From assembly GCF_022747945.1 (NCBI RefSeq), contig NZ_JALDST010000001.1, positions 1,240,001 to 1,304,000 of the forward strand: a stretch of 64,000 bases of DNA. The letters are read 5' to 3'. How positions within the stretch are numbered: the stretch's first letter is position 1; each line of letters opens with the position of its first letter. Positions 45,219 to 54,707 of the stretch are shown here, piece after piece. The DNA is from Micromonospora sp. R77. Its GTDB lineage: Bacteria; Actinomycetota; Actinomycetes; Mycobacteriales; Micromonosporaceae. The translations under genes and the position numbers were made by a program. Below the pieces are notes generated by a model. The model did no database searches. It saw nothing but the letters and a program-made list of their open reading frames with translations, and was not told the origin of the DNA.

Positions 45219-46456
45219 CTAGCTGGACCGCAGCGCCGCCAGGACGGCGCCGGCGGTGCGCCAGCCGCTGGCGAGCGCCCCCTGGATCGACGGACTGTCG
45301 CGGTGGTCACCGGCGACGAAGAGCCCGTCGCCGAGCGCGACCGGTTTGCGCAGCCGTCCCTGCGGGGGCGGGGCGGCGGGCAGCGCGTCCGGGATCGTCA
45401 CGGTGGTCAGGTGGGTCCAGTCCGCGGTGGACCGTCCGTAGAGGCGGGCCAGCTCGCGGCGGACGGCCGGCTCGGGCGGGGCCTGGGGTCCGACCGCGGA
45501 GGTGGCCACCAGGTGCCGCCCGGCCGGCGCGTACGTCGGCGCGGCGTTGCTGAGCACGACGGTGTTGGCGACGACTTCCCGCCGGTCGCCGTCGACCAGC
45601 AGGATCGGCTCGGCCAGCGGCGGGGTGTCGGTGGCGTGGTACCAGGTCGTGTAGCTGTGCATGCGTACCCGGGAGAGCCGGGGCAGCAGGTCGGCCGCGG
45701 CCGGCGGGTCGACGGCGACCACGACGGCCCGGCAGGCGAGGTCGCCGGCCTGGGTGCGGACCCGGCCCGGCGCGACCTCGGCGACCGGGGTGTCCAGGTC
45801 GATCAGGTCGGCGGGCAGCGGGGCGGCGACGGCCGCCGGCAGCGCGGCCATGCCCTGTGCGGGCAGGCCGATCCGGCCCCGGGCGAAGGAGCGCAGCACC
45901 ATCGCCAGCACGTGGCTGGAGGTCTCCAGCTCGCGGTCGATGAAGACGCCGGAGAGGAACGGGCGCAGCAGCTCCTCGATGATGGCGTCGGAGAGGCCGG
46001 CCCGGCGCAGCGCGGCCTCGCTGGTGGTCTCCTTCGCGTCGAGCAGCCGGCCGACGGGCAGGTGGCGCAGCCGGTGGCGAGCGCGGCGAAGCGCAGCCGG
46101 TCGGCCAGCGAGCCGACCCGGGCGGCGGCGGTGCGGGGCGCGCCGGCCGGTTCGCGCAGCGGGTTGACCAGCCGGTCGAGCCGGTCGCCGCGGCGGACCA
46201 GCACGCCGGAGGTGAAGAAACCCAGGTCGAGGATGTCCAGGTCGAGCAGGGTGCCGAGCCGGGGGTAGGCGGTGTTGAGCACCTGGAAGCCGCGGTCCAG
46301 CAGATAGCCGTCGACCTGGTCGGTGGCGACCCGGCCGCCGAGCCGGTCGCCGGCCTCCAGCAGCCGCCAGGGCACGCCGGCGCGGTGCAGCCGGCGGGCG
46401 GCGGCGAGGCCGGCCAGGCCGCCGCCGACGATCACCACGTCGGTCTCAGCGAGCAC
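45219..46456 (-). pseudogene. FAD-dependent amine-oxidase-like oxidoreductase, frameshifted
   Basis: From GTG 46456 the N-terminal half has the FAD motif DVVIVGGGLAGLAAARRL and GGRVATDQVDGYLLDRGFQV. Near 46074 the frame breaks: the text reads RFAALATGCATCP, whereas one extra base gives RFAALATRLRHLPVGRLLD and then runs on in the second frame (FIDRELETSS ... ALGDGLFVAGDHRDSPSIQG) to 45219. So a single base is missing in a GC-rich stretch. The start overlaps the MMPL gene stop by 11 bp, so they form one operon. It could be a true pseudogene or a base-calling error. Confidence 0.8.
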
Positions 46457-48593
46457 GGTCGGCCTCCGCGCCGGTCCGGTCCCCGTCGCGGGTCGTCCGG
46501 GACAGCCGGCTGGGCCACCACACCTTCGGCCCGATGTCGTACGCCAGGGCGGGCACCAGCAGCGACCGGACGATGATCGTGTCGAGCAGCACCCCGACGG
46601 CGACCGCCACGCCCAGCTCGACCAGCACCACCAGCGGCAGTACGGCGAGCGCGGAGAAGGTCGCGGCGAGCACGATGCCGGCGGAGGTGATGACCCCGCC
46701 GGTGACGGCGAGTCCGGCGAGCACCCCGGCCCGGGTGCCGCGTTTCACCGATTCCTCGCGCACCCGGCTCATCAGGAAGATGTTGTAGTCGATGCCGAGG
46801 GCGACCAGGAAGACGAAGGCGAAGAGCGGGAACGACTGGTCGACGCCGGGGAAGTCCAGCAGGTACTTGAAGATCAGCGCGCAGAGGCCGAGCGTGGCCA
46901 GGAACGACAGCACCACGGTGGCGATGAGCAGCAGCGGGGCGAGCAGGGCACGCAGCAGCAGCGCCAGGATGACCGCGATGACCAGCAGCACCACCGGGAT
47001 GATGACGTTGCGGTCCCGGGTGGAGGCGTCGGCGGTGTCCACGTTGATCGCGCTGAACCCGCCGACCACCGACTCGGAGCCGGGCACCTTGTGCACGGCC
47101 TCACGCAGGTCACGGATGGTCCGTTCGGCGCCGTTGCTGTCGGGCGGGTCGGCGAGCGTGGCCTGCAGCTGCACCCGCCCGTCGACCACCTTGGGCGGGG
47201 CGTTGGGGTCGGGCGGACCGGCCTGGCCCTGCTGCGGGGTGAGCGGACGGACGGAGGAGACGCCGGGCACCTGCTGAGCCACCTGGGCGACCTGCCGGGC
47301 GGTCTGCTCGGTGGTGAAGATGGTGGCCGGGCTGCCGGTGCCGGCCGGGTAGTGCCGGGCGATCGCCTCCTGGCCGGCCACCGAGTCGGTGCGGTTGGTG
47401 AACAGGTCGGACTGGCCGAGGGTGGTGGCGCCGAGCTGGGTGACGCCGATGGCGAGGGCGGCCAGCCCGACGGCGGTGACCAGCCACACGGTCCGGGCCC
47501 GCCGGGCGACGAAGGCGGCGATCCGGCTCCAGATGCCGTGCTCGGTCTGCGGGTCGGCCTCGTCGTGGCGGGGCCGGCGCGGCCAGAACGCCCACCGTCC
47601 GCCGAGGACCAGCAGGGCGGGCAGGAAGGTGAGCATCACCAGCAGCGTGGCGGCGATGCCGACGGCGGCGACCGGGCCGAGCGCCCGGTTGGAGTTGAGG
47701 CTGGACAGCAGCAGGCAGAGCAGGCTGACGATGACGGTGGCACCGGAGGCGACGATGGCCGGCGCGGCGCCCTTCCAGGCGGTCCGCATGGCGTCCCAGG
47801 GGCGTTCGTGCCGGTGCAGTTCCTCCCGGTAACGGGCGATCAGCAGCAGCGCGTAGTCGGTGCCGGCGCCGAAGACCAGCACGGTGAGGATGCCCTGCGC
47901 CTGCCCGTTGAGCTTGATCACGTCGTTCTTCGCCAGGAAGTAGACGAAGACCGACGCCAGCGAGTAGGACATGCCGGCGGCGAGCAGCGGGAACACCCAG
48001 AGCACCGGGCTGCGGTAGACGATCAGCAGGATGATCAGCACCACGACCAGGGTGACCAGCAGCAGCGGGCCGTCGATGGCGGTGAAGACCTCGATCAGGT
48101 CGGCGAGCAGCCCGGCCGGTCCGGCCACGTCCACGGTGAGTCCGTCGCGGTCGCTGCCGGCGATCTCGCGGAGCCGGTCGACGACCTGTCGGATCTGTTC
48201 GCCCTCCGCGCTGTCGATCGGGACGACGACCTGCACGGCCTGCCGGTCCTGGCTGACGATCGGCGGCGACAGCGGGGTGACCACCCCGGGCACCTGGGCG
48301 AACCGGGCGGCGTCGGCCTGCACCCGCTGCTGGTCGGCGGGCGTGATGCCGGAGCGGCGCTCGTAGACGACGAGGGCGGGGGTGGTCTCCTTCTCCACGA
48401 AGCCGGCGGAGAGGTTCTGCGCGCGGGTGGCCTCGGCGTCGGCGGGCAGGAAGGAGGCGTTGTCGTTGGTGGCGACGTCGCCCAACTTGCCCGAGTACGG
48501 TCCCGCGATGCCGCCCACGATCAGCCAGCCCAGCACGATCGCCACCGCGATCAGCGTGGCAGTCCAGCGGCCCCGTCCTCCGGCCATCTTCAC
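46446..48593 (-). CDS. MMPL-family transporter (RND type)
   Basis: The 715-residue protein has two repeats of membrane helices: one hydrophobic N-terminal span, an extracytoplasmic loop, then six spans, repeated after about residue 365. Motifs GAGTDYALLLIARYREE and ALGIDYNIFLMSRVREE carry the conserved GXXXDY pairs that relay protons in MMPL proteins. It probably exports lipids or hydrophobic molecules. The downstream gene, a flavin oxidoreductase, overlaps it. Start at GTG 48593 or ATG 48587. Confidence 0.93.
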   Translation of the reverse strand: MKMAGGRGRWTATLIAVAIVLGWLIVGGIAGPYSGKLGDVATNDNASFLPADAEATRAQNLSAGFVEKETTPALVVYERRSGITPADQQRVQADAARFAQVPGVVTPLSPPIVSQDRQAVQVVVPIDSAEGEQIRQVVDRLREIAGSDRDGLTVDVAGPAGLLADLIEVFTAIDGPLLLVTLVVVLIILLIVYRSPVLWVFPLLAAGMSYSLASVFVYFLAKNDVIKLNGQAQGILTVLVFGAGTDYALLLIARYREELHRHERPWDAMRTAWKGAAPAIVASGATVIVSLLCLLLSSLNSNRALGPVAAVGIAATLLVMLTFLPALLVLGGRWAFWPRRPRHDEADPQTEHGIWSRIAAFVARRARTVWLVTAVGLAALAIGVTQLGATTLGQSDLFTNRTDSVAGQEAIARHYPAGTGSPATIFTTEQTARQVAQVAQQVPGVSSVRPLTPQQGQAGPPDPNAPPKVVDGRVQLQATLADPPDSNGAERTIRDLREAVHKVPGSESVVGGFSAINVDTADASTRDRNVIIPVVLLVIAVILALLLRALLAPLLLIATVVLSFLATLGLCALIFKYLLDFPGVDQSFPLFAFVFLVALGIDYNIFLMSRVREESVKRGTRAGVLAGLAVTGGVITSAGIVLAATFSALAVLPLVVLVELGVAVAVGVLLDTIIVRSLLVPALAYDIGPKVWWPSRLSRTTRDGDRTGAEADRAR

Positions 48594-48720
48594 CCACCCC
48601 TGAGAAATCGACGCACCAATCGACGCAGCGGGAAGTCTAGGTCGACATCGACCATCCTGCCGGGCGAGGGGACACTCCGGGCGGAAAACGGCCGGCGAGG
48701 ACGGACGGGCACAACGAGAA

Positions 48721-48748
48721 GCGCCCGCCGGCAGGGGCCGACGGGCGC
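48721..48748 (-). terminator. Intrinsic terminator of the tRNA-Asn gene
   Basis: GCGCCCGCCGGC and GCCGACGGGCGC form a 12-base stem (one mismatch) with an AGGG loop. On the minus strand it is followed by TTCTCGTTGT. It lies 14 bp downstream of tRNA-Asn. Confidence 0.75.
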
Positions 48749-48762
48749 GCTGTGGAGCTGAG

Positions 48763-48835
48763 CTCCCCCGATTGGACTCGAACCAATAACCTGCCGGTTA
48801 ACAGCCGGCTGCTCTGCCAATTGAGCTACAGGGGA
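48763..48835 (-). tRNA. tRNA-Asn (GTT)
   Basis: Minus-strand cloverleaf: acceptor TCCCCTG with CGGGGGA, D-arm GCTC/GAGC, anticodon arm GCCGG-CTGTTAA-CCGGC and T-arm ATTGG-TTCGAGT-CCAAT. The anticodon is GTT, so it is tRNA-Asn. CCA is not encoded. Confidence 0.95.
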
Positions 48836-49097
48836 TCGTGCACCGCCCCGACCGGCGGATCTCTCCGCGCCGTGGCGACGGGACAAGAGTACAGGACGGT
48901 GGGGGGTGGCGCGCCAGGGGGTTACCGCATCGCCGACCGGTCTGTTCCGTCCCCCGATTACGGACAATTCGTCATCTCGGCGCAGGGAGGCATGAGCGCG
49001 GAGCAGGATGGGTAGTTAGCCGTCGACAGAGAACGTAGGCGCGAGTAGGCCGCTCCCGATCGGGAACGGCAGCGCGTCAGGTACGAGAGGAGCCGCC

Positions 49098-49502
49098 ATG
49101 CGCGGAAAGATCATGTTTCTTGGCGGGCTGGCTGCGGGATTCGTCCTGGGCGCCCGTGCCGGTCGGGAGAAGTACGAGGAGCTGGTGGTCCGGGGCCGCA
49201 AGGTGCTCGACCACCCGACCGTCCAGGAGGCGGCGGGGGTCGCGCAGGCCCAGGCCAACCGGCTCTACAGCGAGGGCAAGGACAAGCTGGGCCAGACCAA
49301 GCTCGGCGAGAAGCTGAACACCGGCAACGGCAGCCGGGAGCTGACCGAGGCCGACAAGCCCTTCGCCGGCACCCCGGCCACCGTAGGCGCCAAGGCCGGC
49401 TCGTCCAGCACGGGCTCGACCGCTTCGACCACCGGCTCGTCGGCGACGACGACCCCGCGGCCGAAGCCGTCCGGCACGGGCACCAACAACAGCACGCTCT
49501 GA
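49098..49502 (+). CDS. YtxH-like small membrane-anchored protein
   Basis: From ATG 49098 (GAGGAG upstream) the 134-residue protein begins MRGKIMFLGGLAAGFVLGARAG, a short hydrophobic segment with the GxxxGxxxG pattern of YtxH-like proteins, then a helix (KYEELVVRGRKVLDHPTVQE) and a long Ser/Thr/Gly-rich tail. It probably lies at the membrane with an unstructured tail. A perfect hairpin terminator follows. Function unknown. Confidence 0.75.
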   Translation: MRGKIMFLGGLAAGFVLGARAGREKYEELVVRGRKVLDHPTVQEAAGVAQAQANRLYSEGKDKLGQTKLGEKLNTGNGSRELTEADKPFAGTPATVGAKAGSSSTGSTASTTGSSATTTPRPKPSGTGTNNSTL

Positions 49503-49514
49503 TCCGTACGACCG

Positions 49515-49547
49515 AGCGGGCCGGCACCTCCGGGTGACCGGCCCGCT
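49515..49547. terminator. Bidirectional terminator
   Basis: AGCGGGCCGG and CCGGCCCGCT form a perfect 10-bp stem with a 13-base loop between the YtxH-like gene and the convergent ABC permease gene. Confidence 0.8.
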
Positions 49548-49576
49548 GTCGTGTGCCCTGCCGACCGCGACGTGCC

Positions 49577-50404
49577 TCAGGCGTCGCGGCGGGAGAGCAG
49601 CACGGTGGCGGTGCCCAGGAGCAGCACCAGCCAGCCGACGAAGACGGCCAGACCCGCGCCCGGGGAGAGCAGGTCCGGGCTGGACGAGATCGACATGAAC
49701 GCCTGCCCGGCGTTCGACGGCAGGTACGGCGAGATGGTGTCCGACCAGCTCTCCGGCAGCAGCGACACCACCCCGGGAATCACCAGCAGCAGCGCCACCA
49801 CGCTGGTCAGCGCGCCGGCCGTGTTGCGCAGCAGCGCGCCCAGCGCCATCCCGAGCACGCCGACCCCGGTCAGGTAACCGGCGGTGCCGAGCACCGCGCG
49901 CAGCACCCCGTCGTCGCCGAGGGAGATGCCCTTGTCGCCGAGGACGGCCTGCCCGCCGAGGAAGGTCAGCAGCACGGTCGGCACCAGCACGGCCAGCGAG
50001 ACGCCGGCCAGCACGGCCACCTTGCCGGCGAGCACCGGCCAGCGCCTCGGCACGGCGGCCAGCGAGGAGCGGATCATGCCGGTGGAGTACTCCCCCGCCA
50101 CCAGCAGGACGCCGAGCGTGCCGATGAGCAACTGGGCCAGGTTGACCCCGCCGAGGCTGGCGCCGAGCGGGTCCAGCGAGGACGGGCCGCCGGGCGGTGC
50201 CGGGGTGCCCGGCTCGATGGTGGCGTCGGACAGGAACGCCGAGAAGCCGAGCCCCAGGGCGACGAAGACGACCACCGTGGCGGCCAGCATGATCAACGAC
50301 GAGCGGAGCGAACGGAACTTGATCCACTCGGCGCGCGTCACCCGCCACCAGGTGACCCGCGCGTCGGCGGGAACGGTGGTGGCGGGAACGGTGCTGGCGG
50401 TCAT
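49577..50404 (-). CDS. ABC-2 type transporter permease
   Basis: The 275-residue protein has about six hydrophobic segments (SSLIMLAATVVVFVALGLGF, LAQLLIGTLGVLLVAGEYST, and others) and the ABC-2 permease marker AGEYSTGMIRSSLAAVPRR. It overlaps the ATPase gene by 4 bp (50401-50404), so the two form an exporter of the bacitracin- or daunorubicin-resistance type. The next two genes upstream are a two-component system, which could control this exporter; this is a common arrangement. Confidence 0.92.
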   Translation of the reverse strand: MTASTVPATTVPADARVTWWRVTRAEWIKFRSLRSSLIMLAATVVVFVALGLGFSAFLSDATIEPGTPAPPGGPSSLDPLGASLGGVNLAQLLIGTLGVLLVAGEYSTGMIRSSLAAVPRRWPVLAGKVAVLAGVSLAVLVPTVLLTFLGGQAVLGDKGISLGDDGVLRAVLGTAGYLTGVGVLGMALGALLRNTAGALTSVVALLLVIPGVVSLLPESWSDTISPYLPSNAGQAFMSISSSPDLLSPGAGLAVFVGWLVLLLGTATVLLSRRDA

Positions 50405-51339
50405 CGGGTGCTCCTTCCGGCGGGTACGGGCCCGGCGAGGTCACCGGAGTATTCGACGGCGTCCCGCGTCATGGTCATGAACGCCTCCTCCAGGGAGGCC
50501 TCGGTGGCGGTCAGCTCGTGCAGGGTGAGACCGGCCCCGGCGGCCCGGTCGCCGATCTGCTCGCGGCTCAGCCCGGTCACCTCCAGCAGGCCCGGCTCGC
50601 TTGAGGTGACCGTCACGTCCGCGCCGACCAGCAGCTCACGCAGCGTCCCGGCCTGCGGCGAGCGGACCCGGACGCCTGTCCGGGACGCCTGCCGGGTGAA
50701 CTCGGCCAGGGAGACGTCGGCGATCAGCCGGCCCCGACCGACCACGATCAGGTGCTCGGCGGTCTGCGCCATCTCGCTCATCAGGTGCGACGAGACGAAG
50801 ACCGTCCGCCCCTCGGCGGCGAGCCCGCGCAGCAGCCCTCGGATCCACCGGATGCCGTCCGGGTCGAGGCCGTTGACCGGCTCGTCGAGCATCACCACCG
50901 TCGGGTCGCCGAGCAGCGCGGCGGCGATGCCGAGCCGCTGACCCATGCCGAGGGAGAAGCCACCGGCCCGCTTGCCGGCCACCTCGTGCAGGCCGACCAG
51001 GTCGATCACCTCGTCGACCCGGCGGCGGCCGATGCCGTGGGTGGCCGCCATGGCGAGCAGGTGGTTACGGGCCGACCGACCGGTGTGCACCGCCTTCGCC
51101 TCCAGCAGCGCGCCGATCTCGCGCAGCGGGGCCGGGTGGTCGGCGTACCGGCGGCCGTTGACGGTCACCGTGCCGGAGGTCGGGGCGTCCAGGCCGAGGA
51201 CCATCCGCATGGTGGTGGACTTGCCGGCGCCGTTCGGGCCCAGGAAGCCGGTGACGATCCCCGGCCTCACCCGGAAGGTCAGGTCGTCGACGGCGAGCCG
51301 GTCGCCGTAGCGCTTGCTCAGGTGCGTCACGTCAATCAT
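50401..51339 (-). CDS. ABC transporter ATP-binding protein
   Basis: From ATG 51339 the 312-residue ATPase has Walker A GPNGAGKST, Q-loop-like GALLEAKAVH, signature FSLGMGQRLG, Walker B VVMLDEPVNGLDPDG and the switch H in SSHLMSEM. The C-terminal part after about residue 210 is the usual variable domain. It is paired with the permease at 49577. Substrate unknown; drug or peptide export is typical for this type. Confidence 0.93.
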   Translation of the reverse strand: MIDVTHLSKRYGDRLAVDDLTFRVRPGIVTGFLGPNGAGKSTTMRMVLGLDAPTSGTVTVNGRRYADHPAPLREIGALLEAKAVHTGRSARNHLLAMAATHGIGRRRVDEVIDLVGLHEVAGKRAGGFSLGMGQRLGIAAALLGDPTVVMLDEPVNGLDPDGIRWIRGLLRGLAAEGRTVFVSSHLMSEMAQTAEHLIVVGRGRLIADVSLAEFTRQASRTGVRVRSPQAGTLRELLVGADVTVTSSEPGLLEVTGLSREQIGDRAAGAGLTLHELTATEASLEEAFMTMTRDAVEYSGDLAGPVPAGRSTR

Positions 51340-51483
51340 GGGCCCAACGGTGGCCCGCGTAGCCGGCCCGCCGCGTCGGCCGGTCGCGGACACCTGCGCG
51401 TACCGCGCCCGCGGTACGCGCACGCCCCCGCTACCGCAGCCGTCGCGGCCGGCCCACCCGCCGGTCCGCGCCGAGCGGCCGGG

Positions 51484-52164
51484 TCAGCGCGCCGGGGGCT
51501 CGCCGACCCGGACCAACCCGCTCTGGTACGCCACGACGACGAGCTGGGCCCGGTCCCGGGCGCCCAGCTTCATCATCGCCCGGTTGACGTGCGTCTTCGC
51601 GGTCAGCGGGGAGACCACCAGCCGCTCGGCGATCTGCTCGTTCGACAGTCCGGCGGCGACCAGGGTCACCACCTCACGCTCCCGCTCGGTGAGCACCCGC
51701 ACCTGCTCCGGGGTGGCCCGCGGGTCCGGCTCCGGCTGGGCCAGGAACCGGGCGATCAGCCCCCGGGTGGCCTTCGGCGACAGCAGCGCCTCCCCCGCCG
51801 CGACGGTACGGATCGCGTCGAGCAGCTCGGCCGGTTCCACCCCCTTGCCGAGGAAGCCGCTGGCCCCGGCGCGCAGCGCCTGGAAGACGTACTCGTCGAC
51901 CTCGAAGGTGGTCAGGATCAGCACCCGTACGCCGGCCAGGTCCTCGTCGGCGGTGATCTCGGCGGTGGCGGCCAGCCCGTCCAGCTCGGGCATCCGGATG
52001 TCCATCAGCACCACGTCGGCGCGGAGGCTGCGGGCCCGTTCGACGGCCTCCCGGCCGGTGGCCGCCTCACCGACCACGGTCAGGTCGGGCGCGGAGTCGA
52101 TGAGCACCCGGAATCCGGCCCGCAGCAGCTTCTGGTCGTCGGCGAGCAGCACCCGGACGGTCAT
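51484..52164 (-). CDS. NarL/FixJ-family response regulator
   Basis: From ATG 52164 the 226-residue protein has a receiver domain (VLLADDQKLLRAGFRVLI, phospho-acceptor in VVLMDIRMPELDG, K in SGFLGKGVEP) and a LuxR-type helix-turn-helix (LTEREREVVTLVAAGLSNEQ). It overlaps the kinase gene by 4 bp (ATGA). Here the pair is intact, unlike the one at 16-19 kb. It probably controls the ABC transporter downstream, by position. Confidence 0.95.
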   Translation of the reverse strand: MTVRVLLADDQKLLRAGFRVLIDSAPDLTVVGEAATGREAVERARSLRADVVLMDIRMPELDGLAATAEITADEDLAGVRVLILTTFEVDEYVFQALRAGASGFLGKGVEPAELLDAIRTVAAGEALLSPKATRGLIARFLAQPEPDPRATPEQVRVLTEREREVVTLVAAGLSNEQIAERLVVSPLTAKTHVNRAMMKLGARDRAQLVVVAYQSGLVRVGEPPAR

Positions 52165-53345
52165 GCGGCCTCCTCCTCGGGGGCGGGCAGCTCGGCCCGG
52201 ACCAGCCAGCCGCCCTCCGGTCGCGGCCCGGCCGAGAACGCGCCACCCACCGTCTCGGCCCGCTCCCGCATGCCGACCAGTCCCAGCCCGGCACCGGGGC
52301 CGGCGGCGTCGGCCGGCCGGGGCGGGCCGTCGTCGCGTACCTCGATGGTGACGCCGTCGGGGTCGTAGCGCAGGCGGACCGCGACGGCCGCACCCGGCGC
52401 GTGCTTGTGCGCGTTGGTCAGCGACTCCTGGATGATCCGGTACGCGGCCACGTCGACGGCGCTCGGCAGCGGCCGGGGCTGCCCGGCGACGGTCCAGCGC
52501 ACCGGCTGCCCGGTGCTGAAGCCCTCCACCAGCGCGTCGAGCCGGTTGAGGCTGGGCGCCGGCTCGGTCGGCGCGTCGGTCTCGTCGTCGCGCCGCAGCA
52601 CCCCCAGCAGGGTGGCCAGCTCGTCGAGGACGGTCCGGCTGGCCGAGCGGACGTGCCCGAGCGCCTCCTGCGCCGCGTCGGGCTGCTCGCGCAGCAGGTG
52701 CCCGGCCACCCCGGCCTGCACGTTGATCAGCGCGATGTGGTGGGCGACCACGTCGTGCAGCTCCCGGGCGATGCGCAGCCGCTCCTCGGCGACCCGACGG
52801 CCGGCCTCCTCCTCCCGGGTCTGCTCGGCCCGCCGGGCCCGTTCCTCCAGCACCGCCACGTACGCCCGCCGGCTGCGCACCGCGTCGCCGACGGCGACCG
52901 CGACACCGAACCAGAGCAGCAGCACCACCACGGCCGGGTCGTACCACGACACGTCGAGCGTGGCCGCTCCCGCGGCGCCGAGCAGGAGGGCACTCGCCGC
53001 ACCGGCCGCGACGCCGGTGCGCCGGTCGGTGCGGGTGGCGACGGTGTACGCGGCGATCCCCACCGTGAGCACGAAGGGGCCGCGTGCCTGGTGGCCGAGA
53101 AGGGCGAGCACGACGGCGGCGAGCGTCGCACCGAGCACCGGCAGCGGGTACCGGCGGCGCACCGCCAGCGCGGCGCAGCCGATCAGGACGAGCAGCACCG
53201 CGCCGAGGCTGAGCGGGTCCCGGGGCGGCCCGCCGGGCGGGTTCACCGGCAGCAGGCTGACCGCGAAGAGAACCGTGGCCAGCAGCGCGTCGGCAACCGT
53301 CGGGTGCGTCCGCGCGACCCGACGCCAGTCCGCGAGGCGTCCCAT
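52161..53345 (-). CDS. HisKA_3-type sensor histidine kinase
   Basis: The 394-residue kinase has four to five N-terminal hydrophobic segments (DALLATVLFAVSLLPV, LGAVLLVLIGCAALAV), a coiled stretch, the H-box RLRIARELHDVVAHHIALIN, and an HATPase domain (AAYRIIQESLTNAHKHAPG, VRDDGPPR, GLVGMRERAETVGGAF). It overlaps the response regulator by 4 bp. The signal is unknown. It begins at ATG 53345, just downstream of the disturbed polyprenyl synthetase gene. Confidence 0.95.
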   Translation of the reverse strand: MGRLADWRRVARTHPTVADALLATVLFAVSLLPVNPPGGPPRDPLSLGAVLLVLIGCAALAVRRRYPLPVLGATLAAVVLALLGHQARGPFVLTVGIAAYTVATRTDRRTGVAAGAASALLLGAAGAATLDVSWYDPAVVVLLLWFGVAVAVGDAVRSRRAYVAVLEERARRAEQTREEEAGRRVAEERLRIARELHDVVAHHIALINVQAGVAGHLLREQPDAAQEALGHVRSASRTVLDELATLLGVLRRDDETDAPTEPAPSLNRLDALVEGFSTGQPVRWTVAGQPRPLPSAVDVAAYRIIQESLTNAHKHAPGAAVAVRLRYDPDGVTIEVRDDGPPRPADAAGPGAGLGLVGMRERAETVGGAFSAGPRPEGGWLVRAELPAPEEEAA

Positions 53346-53415
53346 GCGGCCAAGGTACGGCAGCCGGCCGGGGCGGGACCGGGCGCGTCCCGGGGTCGGG
53401 CCGGCGTCGGTGCTG

Positions 53416-54516
53416 CCGGTGCACCGCGCGGGCCGCCAACCCGGCCAGCGCCGATCGCGCCGGCTCCGTCACCGGCAGCCGGTCCAGCGCGGCCAGGCCA
53501 TCGCGGCGCGTACCCCGATCATCTGCTCGACCCGCCGGCGAAGCGCCGGTCGCCTCGATGACCCGGCGCAGCTCGGCGGCGTCCGCCCCGGCCAACGCCG
53601 GGTCGCCGACGAGGTCCCGCAGCCGGGCGGACTGGGCCGGGTCCGCGGCGGCCCGGGTCAACGCCAGCAGCACCGTGGGCTTCCCCTCGCGCAGGTCGTC
53701 CAGGTTCGACTTGCCGGTCACGGCGGGGTCGCCGAAGACGCCGAGCAGGTCGTCGCGGAGTTGGAAGGCGTCGCCGAGCGGATCACCGAACTCCGCCAGC
53801 GCGCGCAGGGCGACCCGGTCCGCACCCGCCAGCGCGGCCCCGATCTGCAGCGGTCGGGTCACCGTGTAGCGGGCGGACTTCATCCGGATCACCGTCAGCG
53901 CGGTCCCCACCGCACCGTCACCGGCCGCGCCGTCGCCGTCGGCGCTCGCGGCGCGTACGTCCAGGTACTCCCCCGCGATCACCTCGGCGCGCATCAGCGC
54001 GAAGACCCCGTACCCCCGGCGCACCTGCTCGGCGGGGAGCCCGCAGCCGTGGAACATCCGGTCCGACCAGATCGCGCAGAGGTCCCCGCAGAGCAGCGCG
54101 GTGTTCCGCCCGTACGCCTCCGGGTCGCCCCGCCAGGACGACCGGACGTGCAGGTCGGTGAAGAGCCGGTGCACCGACGGCTCGCCGCGCCGGTGATCGC
54201 TGCGGTCGATGATGTCGTCGTGGATCAGCGCGAACGCGTGGAACAGCTCCAACGCCGCCGCGGCCACCACGATCGGGCTGCCGTCCGGGGCGCCGCAGCC
54301 ACGCCAACCCCAGTAGCAGAAGAGAGGCCGCAGCCGCTTCCCCCCGGTCAGCACGAACCGGTGCAGGACGGCGAGCACCGCCCCCGGCACCTCGACCGGC
54401 CCGCCCGGCACGTCGACCGACCGGCCGGGCCCCTGACGGTCGAGGAAGGCGGCCAGTTCGGCGTCGAACCGGGTGCGCAGCGCGGCCGGATCGGTCGGTG
54501 CGACGGTGACGGTCAT
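53416..54516 (-). pseudogene. Polyprenyl (geranylgeranyl-type) diphosphate synthase with disturbed frame
   Basis: From ATG 54516 the protein has the prenyltransferase motifs: GGKRLRPLFCYWGW, FARM DDIID (IHDDIIDRSDHRRGEPSVHR), MKSARYTV and SARM DDLLG (FQLRDDLLGVFGD). Near 53540 an extra base shifts the frame: the expected RRRVEQMIGVR lies in another frame, and the read-through gives SPAGRADDRGTR. Two further bases near 53505 restore it (DGLAALDRLPVTEPARSALA). No stop follows in this frame before the downstream kinase gene, so the end is uncertain. Either sequencing errors or a recently damaged gene. An intact protein would elongate isoprenyl diphosphates for carotenoids or quinones. Confidence 0.7.
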
Positions 54517-54707
54517 CGGGTGGCCCCGACGCGCGCCGCCTCCGGGTCGGGACAGTTTCCGAGCCGGTCGGCATCCATGGTTGACCATACCCCGGGGCCG
54601 GCCGGTGGACCCGGTGCGGCCCGGTCCGGTGCACCGCAGGACCCCGACGCCGGACAGCCGTCCGCCCCGCAGCGGACGCGGCGGGGCGGACGGGCGACGG
54701 TACGCGG

